Shown: positions 22,659 to 34,189, counted from the first letter of the stretch. The stretch: 64,000 nucleotides of DNA from Branchipolynoe longqiensis (GCA_030323885.1 CM059194.1:26942363-27006362); one strand, 5' to 3'. Notes: generated by a model from the letters alone, not told the origin. Translations and numbers: made by a program.

Positions 22659-23128
22659 GATTGATTGGTGGTTGCTTTACGCCGTGTCGGCAGCATAGGC
22701 CATATTCACGGTGAGAAATGTTTGTTTTTGTTCAAACCATCGCTTTTACATGTAAAAGCATACAATCAATTTTGTGTCAATGGACACTCATGAATTTTGT
22801 AAACTCACAATCATATAGCTAAATAAAAGTCTAAATGATAGTATTATTCACTGATGAAATTTGTTTAAAAACCTATATGAGTTGGTACAAACCAGCTGCC
22901 CTCAAAAAGGCTAAAATCTTTTCTTGTTTTACTTTAGTAAAAAGGTCTTGCATGTTGTTTGCAGTGTAAAATTGTTGGCGCAGGGCCATGAAATCACACA
23001 GTTTAATAAAATGTGTTTTAATGTCAGTGGGGACTGACATCCAATACATTCAGGGGGAGGCTCCCCCTTGAGCAGAAAAACGTGTGTTAGCCATGAGTGG
23101 CCAATATGGCATCTTGTTAAAACAACAG
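22659..23128 (-). mobile_element. 5'-truncated LINE (I/Nimb-like) inserted in satellite
   Basis: The - strand ends with (ATCA)n after GGCGTAAAGCAACCACCAAT. It includes the end of ORF2 with the C-x2-C-x7-H zinc motif (PPPECIGCQSPLTLKHILLN). The satellite sequence TATTAATT is duplicated at 22651-22658 and 23129-23136. Confidence 0.85.
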
Positions 23129-23157
23129 TATTAATTCTTCCACTGATGTCAGAGGGT

Positions 23158-23307
23158 TTATTGATTGATTGATTGGTGGTTTCTTTACGCCGTGTCGGCA
23201 GCATAGGCCATATTCACGGCGAGAATTGTTTATTTTTTATTCAACCATCGCCTTTACATATAATGTAAAAGCATACAATCAGTTAGGTGTCAATAGACAC
23301 ATTAATT
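23158..23307 (-). mobile_element. Second 5'-truncated LINE tail in the satellite
   Basis: About 150 bp of the same LINE 3' end. The satellite sequence TCAGAGGGT is duplicated at 23149-23157 and 23308-23316, giving a 9-bp target duplication. Confidence 0.85.
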
Positions 23308-24219
23308 TCAGAGGGTAGGTTGGTGGTGGGAATCCTCTATAAGACCTATTTCACACAGCACGCTGCATCCTAAGCTGCTACCAACAATATTAATTCTTCC
23401 ACTGATGTCAGAGGGCGGATTGCTGGTGGGAATCCTCTATAAGACCTATTTCACACAGCACGCTGCATCCTAAGCTGCTACCAACAATATTAATTCTTCT
23501 ACTGATGTCAGAGGGTAGGTTGGTGGTGGGAATCCTCTATAAGACCTATTTCACACAGCACACTGCATCCTAAGCTGCTACCAACAATATTAATTCTTCC
23601 ACTGACGTCAGAGGGTAGATTGTTGGTGGAAATCCTCTATAAGACCTATTTCACACAGCACGCTGCATCCTAAGCTGCTACCAACAATATTAATTCTTCC
23701 ACTGACGTCAGAGGGTAGGTTGGTGGTGGGAATCCTCTATAAGACCAATTTCACACAGCACGCTGCATAAGCTGCACCAACATTATTCTTCCATTGACAT
23801 CAGAGGGTGGGTTGGTGGTGGGAATCCTCTATAAAACCTTTCACACAGCAGGCTGCATCTAAGCTGCTAAACTATTAATTCTTCCACTGACGTCAGAGGG
23901 TGGGTTGGTGGTGGGAATCCTCTATAAAACCTTTCACACAGCACGCTGCATCCTAAGCTGCTACCAACAATATTCTTCCACTGACGTCAGAGGGTGGGTT
24001 GGTGGTGGGAATCCTCTATAAGACCAATTTCACACAGCACGCTGCATCCTAAGCTGCTACCAACAATATTAATTCTTCCACTGACGTCAGAGGGTAGGTT
24101 GGTGGTGGGAATCCTCTATAAGACCTATTTCACACAGCACGCTGCATCCTAAGCTGCTACCAACAACATTGGTTCTTCCGCTGACAGCAGAGGGCGGCTT
24201 GGTGGTGGAAACCCAGTAG

Positions 24220-24537
24220 TAAAGTTACGCAGTCTGTTTTGAGTTTATGTAATTTTCTGAGAGGAATATTGTAGGTTGATTATTATAATCTACCTTACCT
24301 TGGTTTGAAGTAATTATGAGTTAAAATGTTGACCTTCGAAGATATCTGAAGTGTAAACATGCCAAATTATTTTGTGCATGCTTGCCAAAATTAAATTTGC
24401 ATGCTTGCACTTCAAATATCCCAAAGGTTAGTCATTTAAAAAAAAAGTTACTTCAAACTAAAGTAAGGTAGGTTATAACTAGAAATGTTTATCTCAGAAA
24501 ATGACAGAAACTCAAAACCATCGAACCATGACACTTT
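24220..24537 (+). mobile_element. TTAA-type fold-back MITE, nearly perfect palindrome
   Basis: The left arm (AAGTTACGCAGTCTGTTTTG) mirrors the right arm (CATCGAACCATGACACTTT) for most of the 318 bp, so it could fold as one long hairpin. It sits at the end of the 100-bp satellite. Confidence 0.7.
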
Positions 24538-24555
24538 GAGCATGTTTTACATGAA

Positions 24556-25310
24556 CTAAATTTCCATAGTGGTGATTGGGAGCTGTGTGTGCCCCTACAT
24601 TGTCAAATATAAGATACGACGCTCGATACTTGAATTTCCATAGTGGTGATTGGGAACTGTGTGTGCCTCTACATTGACAAAGATAAGATACCACGCTCGA
24701 TACTTGAATTTCCATAGTGGTGATTGGGAACTGTGTGTGCCCCTACATTGACAAAGATAAGATACCACGCTCGATATTTGAATTTCCATATTTGTGATTG
24801 GGAGCTGTGCACGCCCCTACGTTGACAAAGATAAGATACCACGCTCAATACTTGAATTTCCATAATGGTGATTGGGAGCTGTGCACGCCCCTACATTGAC
24901 AAAGATAAGAGACGACTCTCAATACTTGAATTTCATTTTGGTGATTGGGAGCTGTGCGCGCCTCTACATTGACAAAGATAAGAGACGACACTCAATACAG
25001 TACAACCCCATTAAACCAAGCTAGGTTAAACCAAACGATCGGTTAATTCCTAACTTTTTTCGGCGGCCCGGAAAAATACTGCCATTTATCATATAAAAAA
25101 GTTGGTTAAACTAAAGTTGGTTAATCCAAATTAACGAAAGATAAGATACAACGCTCGATACTTGAGTTTCCATAGTGGTGATTGGGAGCTGTGCACGCCC
25201 CTACATTGTCGAAGATAAGAGACAACACTCGATACTTGAATTTCCGAAGTGGTGATTGGGAGCTGTGTGTGCCTCTACATTGACAAAGATAAGAGACAAC
25301 GCTCGATACT
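24556..25310 (+). repeat. 74-bp satellite array, about 9 units
   Basis: Units ATTGGGAGCTGTGTGTGCC, CCTACATTGACAAAGATAAG, CACGCTCGATACTTGAATTT repeat every 74 bp. Interrupted at 24998-25132 by a pogo-like MITE. Confidence 0.92.
24998..25132 (+). mobile_element. pogo/Tigger-like MITE fragment
   Basis: Starts CAGTACAACCCCATTAAACC after TA, the CAGT...ACCCC end typical of pogo elements. GGCGGCCCGGAAAAATACT is shared with 50486-50590. It ends near GGTTAATCCAAATTAACG. Confidence 0.6.
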
Positions 25311-25539
25311 CGAGGAGTAGCTCACGGGTCCGCCATTAACTGGCAGCCAGAGATAAGAGATTAGCAAGATTAGCGGTGTCTTGTCGCCGTGAATGACGGG
25401 CCTCAGATATGGGATAATCGCACAATTACTGCTAGCGCTGTCCCGCCAGTCACCTCGGACTCGGGGCTGGTGTTGTCGGCTGAGATCATTTGCACCTTCA
25501 TGAAGCCCGCAAATACTGCTACAATCAACAGCTATTGTG

Positions 25540-26335
25540 GTGTGTCAGTTCACTAGCACACATCAATCAGCACACCACACCACCACTATATACCAGCACA
25601 CCACACCACCATCATTGTACCACCCCTGCACAACGTCACTAAACCACCACACCACCATCAATATACCAGCATACCACATCACCACCATCACTAAGCCACC
25701 ACACAACCATCAATATACCAGCACACCATCACACCACCCCACCATCATCACTAAACCACCACACAACCATCAATATACCAGCACACCAACACACCACACC
25801 ACCACCACACCACACCACTCCACCATCAATATACCAGCACACCACACCACCATCATTGTACCACCCATCCACAACCGTCACTAAACCACCACACTACACC
25901 ACCATCAATATACCAGCATACCACACCACCACCATCACTAAGCCACCACACAACCATCAATATACCAGCACACCATCACACCACCCCACCACCATCACTA
26001 AACCACCACACCACACCACTCCACCATCAATATACCAGCACACCACACCACCACACCACCACCATCACTAAACCACCACACAACCATCAATATACCAGCA
26101 CACCAACACACCACACCACCAACCACCACACCACACCACTCCACCATCAATATACCAGCACACCACCACACCACACCACCACCACACATCACTAAACCAC
26201 CACACAACCATCAATATACCAGCACACCAACACACCACACCACCAACCACCACACCACACCACTCCACCATCAATATACCAGCACACCACCACACCACAC
26301 CACCACCACACAACACCACTCCACCATCAAGCATC
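25540..26335 (+). repeat. CACCA-rich complex minisatellite
   Basis: Higher-order repeats built from ACCATCAATATACCAGCACA and ACCACCACACCAC, with longer modules of roughly 60-90 bp recurring (for example ATCACTAAACCACCACACAA). Histidine/proline-rich + frames and cysteine/tryptophan-rich - frames are composition artefacts. Confidence 0.9.
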
Positions 26336-26340
26336 CATAC

Positions 26341-26565
26341 TTCTCCATGATGAGAATGTAATACGAATGTGTGTGGCCCGTGAGTTCCGATTTAAGATTT
26401 GGACATGTTCAAAAGAGAGGTATGTTTGAGGCAGATGTAGCCTCTGTAATGATAATGTAGCGTACTCTAGCATACTCTAGCATAATGTAGCATACTTCTT
26501 ACTGTACTCTAGCATACACTAGCGTACCCTGGCATACTTTGACCTGCACAAAACCTTGGCCGTTC
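26341..26565. other. TAGCATAC-rich sequence
   Basis: 26455-26540 repeats variants of CTCTAGCATA. No gene seen. Confidence 0.5.
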
Positions 26566-26872
26566 TGCCATGGTCACATAGCCGTTGGTGGTCGAAGTTG
26601 AACGTAGTTGAACATAGTGGAGGGTAATGTAGTTCAATGTAGTTCAACACAGTTCAACATAGTTGGACGTACCAGGATCCATACCATAACATACCGGGAT
26701 ACGTACCGCAATATATGTATCCGTACTATTAGGTGGGTGATCAACCAAAACCTGCCATACCTTAACGTAGTTTAAGGTAGTGATAGCACATTTCACCCAC
26801 GTTAATCTATCCTACATTCAACTACGTTCAACTACATTCACTAACATGTATGTGACCACGGCTTCAGTCCAC
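26566..26872. mobile_element. MITE with GGTCACATA ends
   Basis: Left end GCCATGGTCACATAGCCGTT, right end near-complement ACATGTATGTGACCACGGC. The interior is rich in GTAGTTGAAC and GTTCAACTACGT. Related to the short copy at 34394-34560. Confidence 0.6.
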
Positions 26873-26879
26873 TGCTCCA

Positions 26880-27035
26880 TTGCCTATTCTAGTAATGCCG
26901 AAGACAAGGCTAGGTACCTATAAATTTATAAGTTATCGGTTTGACTCGACCAGAGATCACACCTGAAAGTTTGAACCCTATGACCTACCAAAATCAGAGG
27001 TGGATGCTCAACTCATTTGGCCATTCCATTTGGCT
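26880..27035 (-). mobile_element. SINE S1 head (second head type)
   Basis: On + strand, TAATGCCGAAGACAAGGCTAG and GGTTTGACTCGACCAGAG are the S1 post-head, followed by a degraded tRNA-like head (CCAAAATCAGAGGTGGATGC). The 3' body is missing. Confidence 0.55.
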
Positions 27036-27139
27036 ATCGGATATAAAATAGATTGCTGGTCCTCCTTTGCCTACTCAGACCACAAGTGCACAGTTGCCAC
27101 ATAAAGCTAATTATGAAACTTATAATACACGTTTCGATT

Positions 27140-27710
27140 CGATAAAGCAAATGGAGATAAAGAAATTGGAGATAAGGCAAGTGAAGATACAGCAATTGGA
27201 GATAAGGCAATTGGAGATACGGCAATTAGAGATAAGGCAATTGGAGATAAGGGATTTGGAGATAAAGCAATTGAAGATAACACACTTGAAGATAAGGCAG
27301 TTGGAGATAAAGCAGTTGGAGATAATGCAGTTGGAGATAAAGCAGTTGGAGATAATGCAATTGGAGATAATGCAGTTGGAGATAAGGCAGTTGGAGATAA
27401 GGCAGTTGGAGATAAAGCAATTGAAGATAAGGCAATTGAAGATAAGGCAGTTGGAGATAAGGCTGTTGGAGATAAGGCAGTTGGAGATAAAGCAATTGAA
27501 GATAAGGCAATTGGAGATAAGGCAGTTGGAGATAAGGCAATTGGAGATAAGGCAGTTGGAGATAAGGCAATTGGAGATAAGGAAGTTGGAGATAAAGCAA
27601 TCGAAGATAATGCAATTGGAGATAATGCAGTTGGAGATAATGCCATTGGGGGTAAGGCAGTTGGAGATAAAGCAATTGAAGACAATGCAATTGGAGATAA
27701 GGCAATTTGA
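27140..27710 (+). repeat. 15-bp minisatellite (GGCAATTGGAGATAA)
   Basis: About 38 copies of a 15-bp unit, with a minority GGCAGTTGGAGATAA variant. Because the unit is a multiple of three and lacks stops, one + frame (LEIRQ pentapeptides) and three - frames stay open for 500-700 bp. Nothing supports translation. Confidence 0.95.
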
Positions 27711-27754
27711 TTTGGTAGCAGACGTCAATCTTCAGCTCAGCATTTATAAAATAG

Positions 27755-27905
27755 GCCAAGGACTGGTTTGTTCAATATCAGGATAATGTCACCGAGTGGG
27801 ATATAAGGTCATACTATAAAGTAGCCATGAGTGAGTACTGTAACAAGCAAGTCGGTACCCATCCTGATATGACCTTAGATGTTGCGAAATCGTGAAACTG
27901 ATATA
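27755..27905 (+). mobile_element. SINE S1 3' half
   Basis: GGCCAAGGACTGGTTTGTTC through CATCCTGATATGACCTTAGA, the S1 body and tail. The tail is altered (GTTGCGAAATCGTG) before (AAAC)n. Confidence 0.65.
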
Positions 27906-28189
27906 AACAAACAAATGAGCTTAGGCCCTTCTAGTAGTATCTGCACTCCCGACCCCCACCCCATGTCCAGTCGTCAGCTTAGCTCGGAGTAAGTGCTGCG
28001 CCTCGAACACTCCTCTCGACTTCAGTTTCCTGCTTAGCTCCTTGTAGGTAGAAGCGTCTGCTACCATTTGCCCCTTTCCCATTACCCCTCATTGCCGTCC
28101 AACTGCCCCAGCCTGCCTCTTTTCAATAAGCCCCTCCCCCGCCACCAAGCCACCCCCACTTCCACCCACATCCCACCCCCATCCACATC

Positions 28190-29140
28190 CACATCCCCAA
28201 CCATGCCTCCATCCCACAAGTATATATCCAAGCATCGCCATGCCAAGATTCATGTAAAGGCCCTGTCACACTACGACGTAACGATGTCAACATAGGGAGA
28301 ACATGCAAAACGTCGAACTTCTCGGCGTAGTATGCAAATTTGGGCACAAGTTGAACGTGGATGCAGTGCAGTGGACGAGAGAGTAACGGTGATAAAGCAT
28401 AGTGATAGCGTCATTCAACGAAAGAGGACAACGTAATTACGCTCAGGGAACATTATGTACGTTATTCCATCGCCAGAACTACGTTGCTTTATGTTACTTA
28501 CGTCATGAAACGGTGGCAAAACAGTAAACGTACGTTGGACGTCTGTTAGGCATCCATCATCCCAGCATTTTCACTATGCGGACTGCACGTTCCCACCACC
28601 TTTAATGTGGGTCAACATAATGCAATGTAATGCAACGTAGTGCAACGTAGTGACCAGCATTTGACAAACGTCCGTTTAATGTCATTGACGTTCGGCAAAC
28701 GTGTACAGAACGTACGGCAAACATAAACCCTTACGTTCTAGTTACGTCGAAAGTTTTGAACAGATTCAAAACTTTGACGAACTAATGACGAAAAATCACC
28801 ACGTCAGGCTTACGTTGGCTCGTTATGTCATAGTGTGACAGGGGTATAACCAAGGCATCATTGACCTGTATCAGTTCATTCATCCCCACCCCAAACCCCA
28901 CACTCCCACACACCCTCCCCACCCCCACCCCAACCACCAACCCACCCCCATCCTCCAAGCATGTCCCTGCCTAGATTCATCTAACCCGGGCACCACTGAC
29001 CTGTGTCACTCCCCACTCCCCCACCCAAACTCCCACACTCATACACACACACACCCCACCCCCATCTCCGCCCCATCCTCCAAGCATCTCGATGCCAAGA
29101 TTCATCTAACCAAGGTACCACTGACCTGTGTCAGCCTATT
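28190..29140 (+). repeat. About 124-bp imperfect tandem repeat, C-rich
   Basis: Three units share CCAAGATTCATCTAACC and CACTGACCTGTGTCA separated by CCCCACCC-type and CA-type sequence (ATTCAT at 28249, 28974 and 29099). The first unit is split by the MITE at 28258-28846; the others give an uninterrupted version of the target. Confidence 0.75.
28258..28846 (+). mobile_element. PIF/Harbinger-like MITE, 589 bp, copy 1
   Basis: Ends AGGCCCTGTCACACTACGAC and GTCATAGTGTGACAGGGGTA, flanked by TAA on both sides (28255-28257, 28847-28849). The unbroken target ATTCATCTAACC is visible in the neighbouring repeat units. The interior is rich in ACGTAACGT. No transposase, so it is non-autonomous. Confidence 0.8.
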
Positions 29141-29384
29141 CCCCCCACATACCCACACTCACACACACACCACTCACACACACGCACACACATAGACCCT
29201 TCCATCAACTGCCAAGCATGCACTATGTTAAACCTGCGGTCCGTTAGATCCAATATTGATATAGACACGTCTCCATTGCTCTGATGTGACTGTCCAGCAA
29301 GTTTCGCTGGTATAAAAAGGGGAGCCTTTGCCCAACCGTAACCCACAACAATAATGCCATCAGACAGCGCAGCGGTCGTTTTTG

Positions 29385-29447
29385 ATTTGATTGGTTGGTT
29401 GGGTGTTGGGGTTTTACGTCCTGGCAACATCTAAGGTCATATCAGGA
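29385..29447 (-). mobile_element. SINE S1 tail fragment
   Basis: GGTTTTACGTCCTGGCAACA then CTAAGGTCATATCAGGAC on the + strand, preceded by (TTGG)n. Confidence 0.65.
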
Positions 29448-29557
29448 CTTTTTGCTTTGAAGTCCACACGGCACTTTGTGATTTGGCTCGTGGAAATTAG
29501 CATTTTAACACCGAGAAAAGACAATTCTGTCGTGTTTCATTGTAATTTGCTTCCTAA

Positions 29558-30166
29558 TACCCCTGTCACACTATGACATAATGAGCAAACGTAAGGCTGA
29601 CGTGATCACATTTCGTCATTACGTTGACGTACGTTGGGTTACGTTATGATGATGTCAGAATGACGTTAGACTGATGTCGAGCTACGTCACGTTACGTCGG
29701 CGTGCGTCAAAGTTTTGAACCTGTTCAAAACCTGTTCAAAATCTGTTCAAAACTTTCGACGTAACTCGAACATAAGGGTTTACGTTCGCCGTACGTTCTG
29801 TATACGTTCGGTGAACGTCAATGACGTTAAACGGATGTTAGTCAAATGCTGCTCACTACGTTCAACTACGTTGACCCACATTAAACCCGGTGGAAACGTC
29901 CATGCGGCGTAATGGGAACATCAGGATAACGTCAATGTTTTGCCATCATGTAGCATAGTTCTGGCGATGGAATAACGTTCATAATGTTCCGTGAACGTAA
30001 TGAAGTTGAATGAGGGTATCACTACGCTTTACAGACGTTACGCTCTCGTCAACTATGCTGCATCCACGTTCAACTTGTGCCCAAATTTGCATACCATGCC
30101 GAGAAGTTCAACGTTCTTCACGTTCTCCCTACGCCGACATTGTTATGTCGTAGTGTGACAGGGCCA
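29558..30166 (-). mobile_element. PIF/Harbinger-like MITE, 609 bp, copy 2
   Basis: Same ends as copy 1 but in inverted orientation, flanked by TAA (29555-29557, 30167-30169). CAAAACCTGTTCAAAATCTG near 29720 is a short internal tandem. Confidence 0.8.
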
Positions 30167-30354
30167 TAACCCAAGGAAAGTAAATAGGCCTACTACCCGA
30201 AACCAACAAACACACTTACCTAAACTTGATCTTGCATAATTTGATTATGCATAATTATTCAATCTAGATACTTGAATACTTATTAAGTATGTTATTGCTT
30301 CATATAAGGAAGACTAAATCAATTTAATAGATAATGTCAATATTGAAGTCATCC

Positions 30355-30513
30355 AGCATTTTGATGTGCATGCCAAAATTAATTGTGCATGTTTTCACTT
30401 CAAATATCTCCAAAATTACTTCGAAACTAAAGTAAAGTAGACAATGCTGGTCAACCTATTATATTTTCCTAAAAATATGACAGAAACTCAAAATCATCGG
30501 ACATTGGAACTGT
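30355..30513 (+). mobile_element. Right half of TTAA-flanked MITE
   Basis: GTGCATGCCAAAATTAATT and ATGACAGAAACTCAAAATCA then CATCGGACATTGGAACT match the right arm. Confidence 0.55.
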
Positions 30514-31070
30514 GTTGTATTATGTGTATTATAATTGCCCATAATTGCCCTTTAAAAAACCAAATTTCAAAAGACGGTTTGCAATTAACTGTACAACTCT
30601 CAGAAGGAAGACCAGTGCTGCGGCACTAAGACTAAGAAATGATATCCACATGAATCAAATCCAACATTTAAATACACTTGGAGTAGAAAAAAAAAGTACA
30701 GGGACAATAGAAACATATAAAAATAATAATCAAAAGAGAGCTAAATGCACTGCCAGACTAACGACAACAACAAATAATATGAATTAAAAAAGACAAAAGA
30801 AAAAGAAAGATGGATAAATAAATAGAAAATACATTGATAATTCAAGCAAAGTTTTAGAGTAAATGCTAGGTATGACACATGCAGAAGGTAAACTTTAAAC
30901 TTTAAATATAAAACTAATGACCACTAACACAGCAAGGTGAAGACAGTCAGAGAAAGTAACTATTGGTAACCAAACAAATTATCTGATTCTAGAACGAACA
31001 AACTCACAGAGGTTTGGGGGATATGGGAGAATACTTACAAACAGAGAAAGAATGCATGCAGCAGGAGTTA
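30514..31070. other. AT-rich sequence, possible old retroposon tail
   Basis: AAGACCAGTGCTGCGGCACT near 30610 is reminiscent of other interspersed pieces (17590, 15995). Short frames show no recognisable domain. Confidence 0.35.
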
Positions 31071-31786
31071 TGCCCCTGTCACACTACGACGTGACTACGT
31101 CAGCGTAGGCAGAACGTGAAAATAATTATATTACGTCGACGTTATGGGCGTAATATGCAAATTGTGGACGTGAGCGTAACGTGAAAGTAACGTTGGTGTA
31201 CGTCGTGACCTTAGCTGTAACGTGACAACGTTAGGGGGGAGGGGTAATTGGCGACGTGACCGGGCGTTAGTGTAACGTGAGCGTAACGTCGCCGTAACGG
31301 GTGCGACGTGGACGTAACGTGACCGTAACGCCACCGTAACGTGACCGTAACGTGACCGTAACGTGACCGTAACGTGACCGTAACGTGACCGTAACGTGAC
31401 CGTAACGTGACCGTAACGTGACCGTAACGTGACCGTAACGTGCAAAACGCTGGCCACACGTTGCTCCCACCCGGGCCGTCGGTCTGACGTGACATAACGT
31501 GACTCTAACGTCATTTACGCTGATATAACGATCGCGGAACGTCTACCTAACATCATTGTCACGTCATCCCGACGTAACGGCTTCACGTCGAGATACGTCG
31601 AAAGTTTTGAACAGGTTCAAAACCTTGACGCGCGCCGACGTAACACGACGTAACATGACGTAGCTCGACGTCACTCTAACGTCATTATGACGTCACCCAA
31701 CGTAACCCAACGTACGGCAACGTAATGACGAAAAATCGTCACGTTAGGCTCACGTTGGCTCGTTACGTCGTAGTGTGACAGGGGTA
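31071..31786 (+). mobile_element. PIF/Harbinger-like MITE, 716 bp, copy 3
   Basis: Ends TGCCCCTGTCACACTACGAC and GTCGTAGTGTGACAGGGGTA, flanked by TTA (31068-31070, 31787-31789). It is longer than the others because of the internal 12-bp array. Confidence 0.8.
31310..31445 (+). repeat. 12-bp array GTAACGTGACC-G inside the MITE
   Basis: About 11 near-perfect copies of GTAACGTGACCG. Looser relatives extend from 31265. Each unit contains ACGT, and three - frames read through as RSRYGHVTVTL repeats. Confidence 0.92.
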
Positions 31787-33339
31787 TTAGCTACACAACA
31801 ACTGAAAGTGATAAAAAGAAGGGGGTGTTACAAGATTATTATTGTCTAGAGGCGAAACAAGTAATTAGACTTAACCATTATGGACAGCATAGATAAAGCC
31901 ATCACAAAAAAAACAGAAAGGTGAAATAGGTTAATTGAAATATGAAGTGAGCAAAAGGTTTGCCACCTTCCCGAAATCTGTATATAAGGAAACTAAAAAG
32001 TCAGAGCAAATATTAAAAGCGTGGACGCCCCCAATATGAGATTCATATGTGCAATCCTTATCTGGTCCCGGATGACGAGGCTGGATGGATATTATTTGCA
32101 TCAGGAGATTGAATTCCCAATAGGTTGCATTGGTGTCTGACACCAGTAGAAATTTAATTGCATCTGTCGCGATAGCCTCTTGTGAAAATAAATGAGATTT
32201 TCTTTTCATTTAACTTTCCTGGCCGAAGAGAGGACAATATTGGATCTGAATGCAGATTTAGCTGTTGAAGAGAGGTACTACTGTACATTACATGAATATA
32301 TATTATTGGTAGATATATATGCTGTATAAGCCATTATACAGTATAATAAGCCGGAAGATTCATCTACTCCCCCAGCCACTAGGTCATCGGCTGGTCACCT
32401 ACTCATTAGGTCATTTACTAGTTCCTCATGACCTGAGTACCTACTCGCCCACACCTCAGAGCCCCTGCATCCACTCACTGTACCGCTGAATTACATATAT
32501 ATATATATAGAAACATCATTAGGGAGCCTAGGTAGTATAATGGTTAGCACGCTAACCCAGTATGGCAAGAAGTGTAGGCTCAAATCCTGCTCTAGGCGCA
32601 ATATTTCATGTTTCATCACCCCTATCATCACTGTCACCTATAATAACTAATGCCTAATCTTATAGACTGGCTAATATAGTGAGAAGAAAAGAGAATTTGG
32701 AACATCTTCTATTCTTAGTAAAGAAGACAAATAATGATACACAAATATGTACTTATAACATATATTCTCAATTACAAAGTGTACAGTTACATATAAATTC
32801 TCAATGGTATGATATTACACTCACAACTGTCTGTGTAGTCCATGTGGATGATAGATACACTCAGTCCTCTTGGTGCTTATTCTATGTCTCAGTTGCCTTG
32901 AGGAGTTGATATATATATATGATCCATTGTCTGTGAGCTGTCACCAACCATACAGGTATAGAGTCTCAGTTGATGATGGATGTACATGTCAGGCTAAGCA
33001 GCAGTGATGTGGGAAAAGGCAGAACCCACAGTCACCAATCCTCCTCATGTCCATTGTTCAATATTGTAGAAGCTCAGCAAGTTGAATCCATCCCATAAGC
33101 TGTAACTAGCCAGATCAGGTTTCAGGCCTAACTGACTTGGAGATGTTGACACCTCGATGTCTTGGAGTAGACTGCCGAGAGTGTGTGACTACATAGTTGC
33201 TGGGTAGGCCAGTCCTAACGAAGAGATGGGACGAGTAGGACGGTCCAAACATGTGCTGTAACCACTTATAAAAGGCAAACTACCTGTTAAGAAGCAGTCT
33301 CCATATATTCACTGCTATGTTACATCACTCACTGCACTG
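31787..33339. other. Mostly unique sequence with one tRNA-box repeat
   Basis: 32515-32610 is an S2 tRNA-like unit on the + strand (GGGAGCCTAGGTAGTATAATGG, box B-like GGCTCAAATCCTGC, end GCGCAATATTTCATG). Elsewhere I recognise no gene; a 92-residue - frame at 31931-32209 has protein-like composition but no motif I can name. Confidence 0.4.
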
Positions 33340-33341
33340 CC

Positions 33342-33378
<37 letters not shown>

Positions 33379-33440
33379 TACATATATATACATATATATA
33401 TATATACATATATACATATATATAAATATATATATGTATA
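33340..33440. repeat. TA/TATACA microsatellite
   Basis: Continuous TA dinucleotides with regular TACATA interruptions. The tyrosine/isoleucine frame over it is not a gene. Confidence 0.95.
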
Positions 33441-34189
33441 TAAAGCGCAAATTACTTTGTTGGTTCTACCGAGGGTTGGTTGCTGGTGAACTCATGACGA
33501 AAACATCCACTTTCTCTAAACCAGCGCACAGGAAGAATATACTGTAGCGGTCGGGAGCTGAAATGGCCGGCAGAGGGCGTGACAGATGGGATGGCAATTA
33601 GGCTAGGGGCTGGGGATGAGAGATGGGGGGGGGGGGGGGGGAGGAAGTGCTGCTGCAGAGTGGAAGGACACATGTTTCTGGTGGAACCATAGCATCCCAG
33701 ACGAGTCAGCACTAATTATCTAAGCAAAGCAGTGTGGTGCTTCCATTTGAATGCGATATGAGCTCATTAGTGCAGTTAGCACCTTTTATCGCCCACCGAC
33801 ATGTGTCAGTGTTTTATTTACCATTTCCTGGCAATGAGTTCTACAGGATTGTAGATGGGAACAGACTGGGGGAGATGGTTGCGGTTTTACCTCATAGCAA
33901 CATATCAAGGTTGATGCGTAATGCGTAGTATTGTGTTTGATTCATTGGTGGAAGGAACTGCCAAGTCCAGCTCTTCGTTCAACCTCCCTCTGGACACTTG
34001 GACTCTCGCCTTGGGCCTCGGTCACCTCAGGCGGCACTTGTCGCCTCCCACCAGAACATGCCACTACACTGCTGCCAACTTCACCACTCATCCTCCACCG
34101 GAGGAGAGGTGTTCGGGTCAGCTTTTCCACCCACCCACCAACCCAACTTCTACTTTGTCTTAACCCACTTGTTTACTTTCCAGTGTAAA
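33441..34189. other. No recognisable gene
   Basis: 33627-33641 is a G run. Several overlapping short frames at 33730-34220 have no recognisable domain; they could be fragments of a transposon or host exon, but nothing distinguishes them. Confidence 0.35.

Larger units (their letters stand above)
21441..24218 (+). repeat. 100-bp satellite array with two LINE insertions
   Basis: Units are almost exactly 100 bp: CTACCAACAATATTAATTC, then TTCCACTGACGTCAGAGGG, GGTGGGAATCCTCTATAAG, and ATTTCACACAGCACGCTGC. Each unit carries the palindrome TGACGTCA or a variant and a CTCTATAAG box. About 12 units precede the LINE insertion and about 9 follow it. The unit recurs in reverse at 50640-50815. Confidence 0.95.

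Noticed and set aside
25537..26334. Histidine/proline-rich and cysteine/tryptophan-rich frames
   Set aside because: Composition artefacts of the CACCA repeat.
27067..27786. Long open frame of LEIRQ pentapeptide repeats
   Set aside because: It is a 15-bp minisatellite. One + frame and three - frames are equally open, and there is no non-repeat domain or promoter evidence.
31131..31514. RSRYGHVTVTL repeat protein
   Set aside because: Comes from the 12-bp array inside a MITE; all three - frames are open.
33317..33547. Tyrosine/isoleucine repeat protein
   Set aside because: TA microsatellite read in frame.
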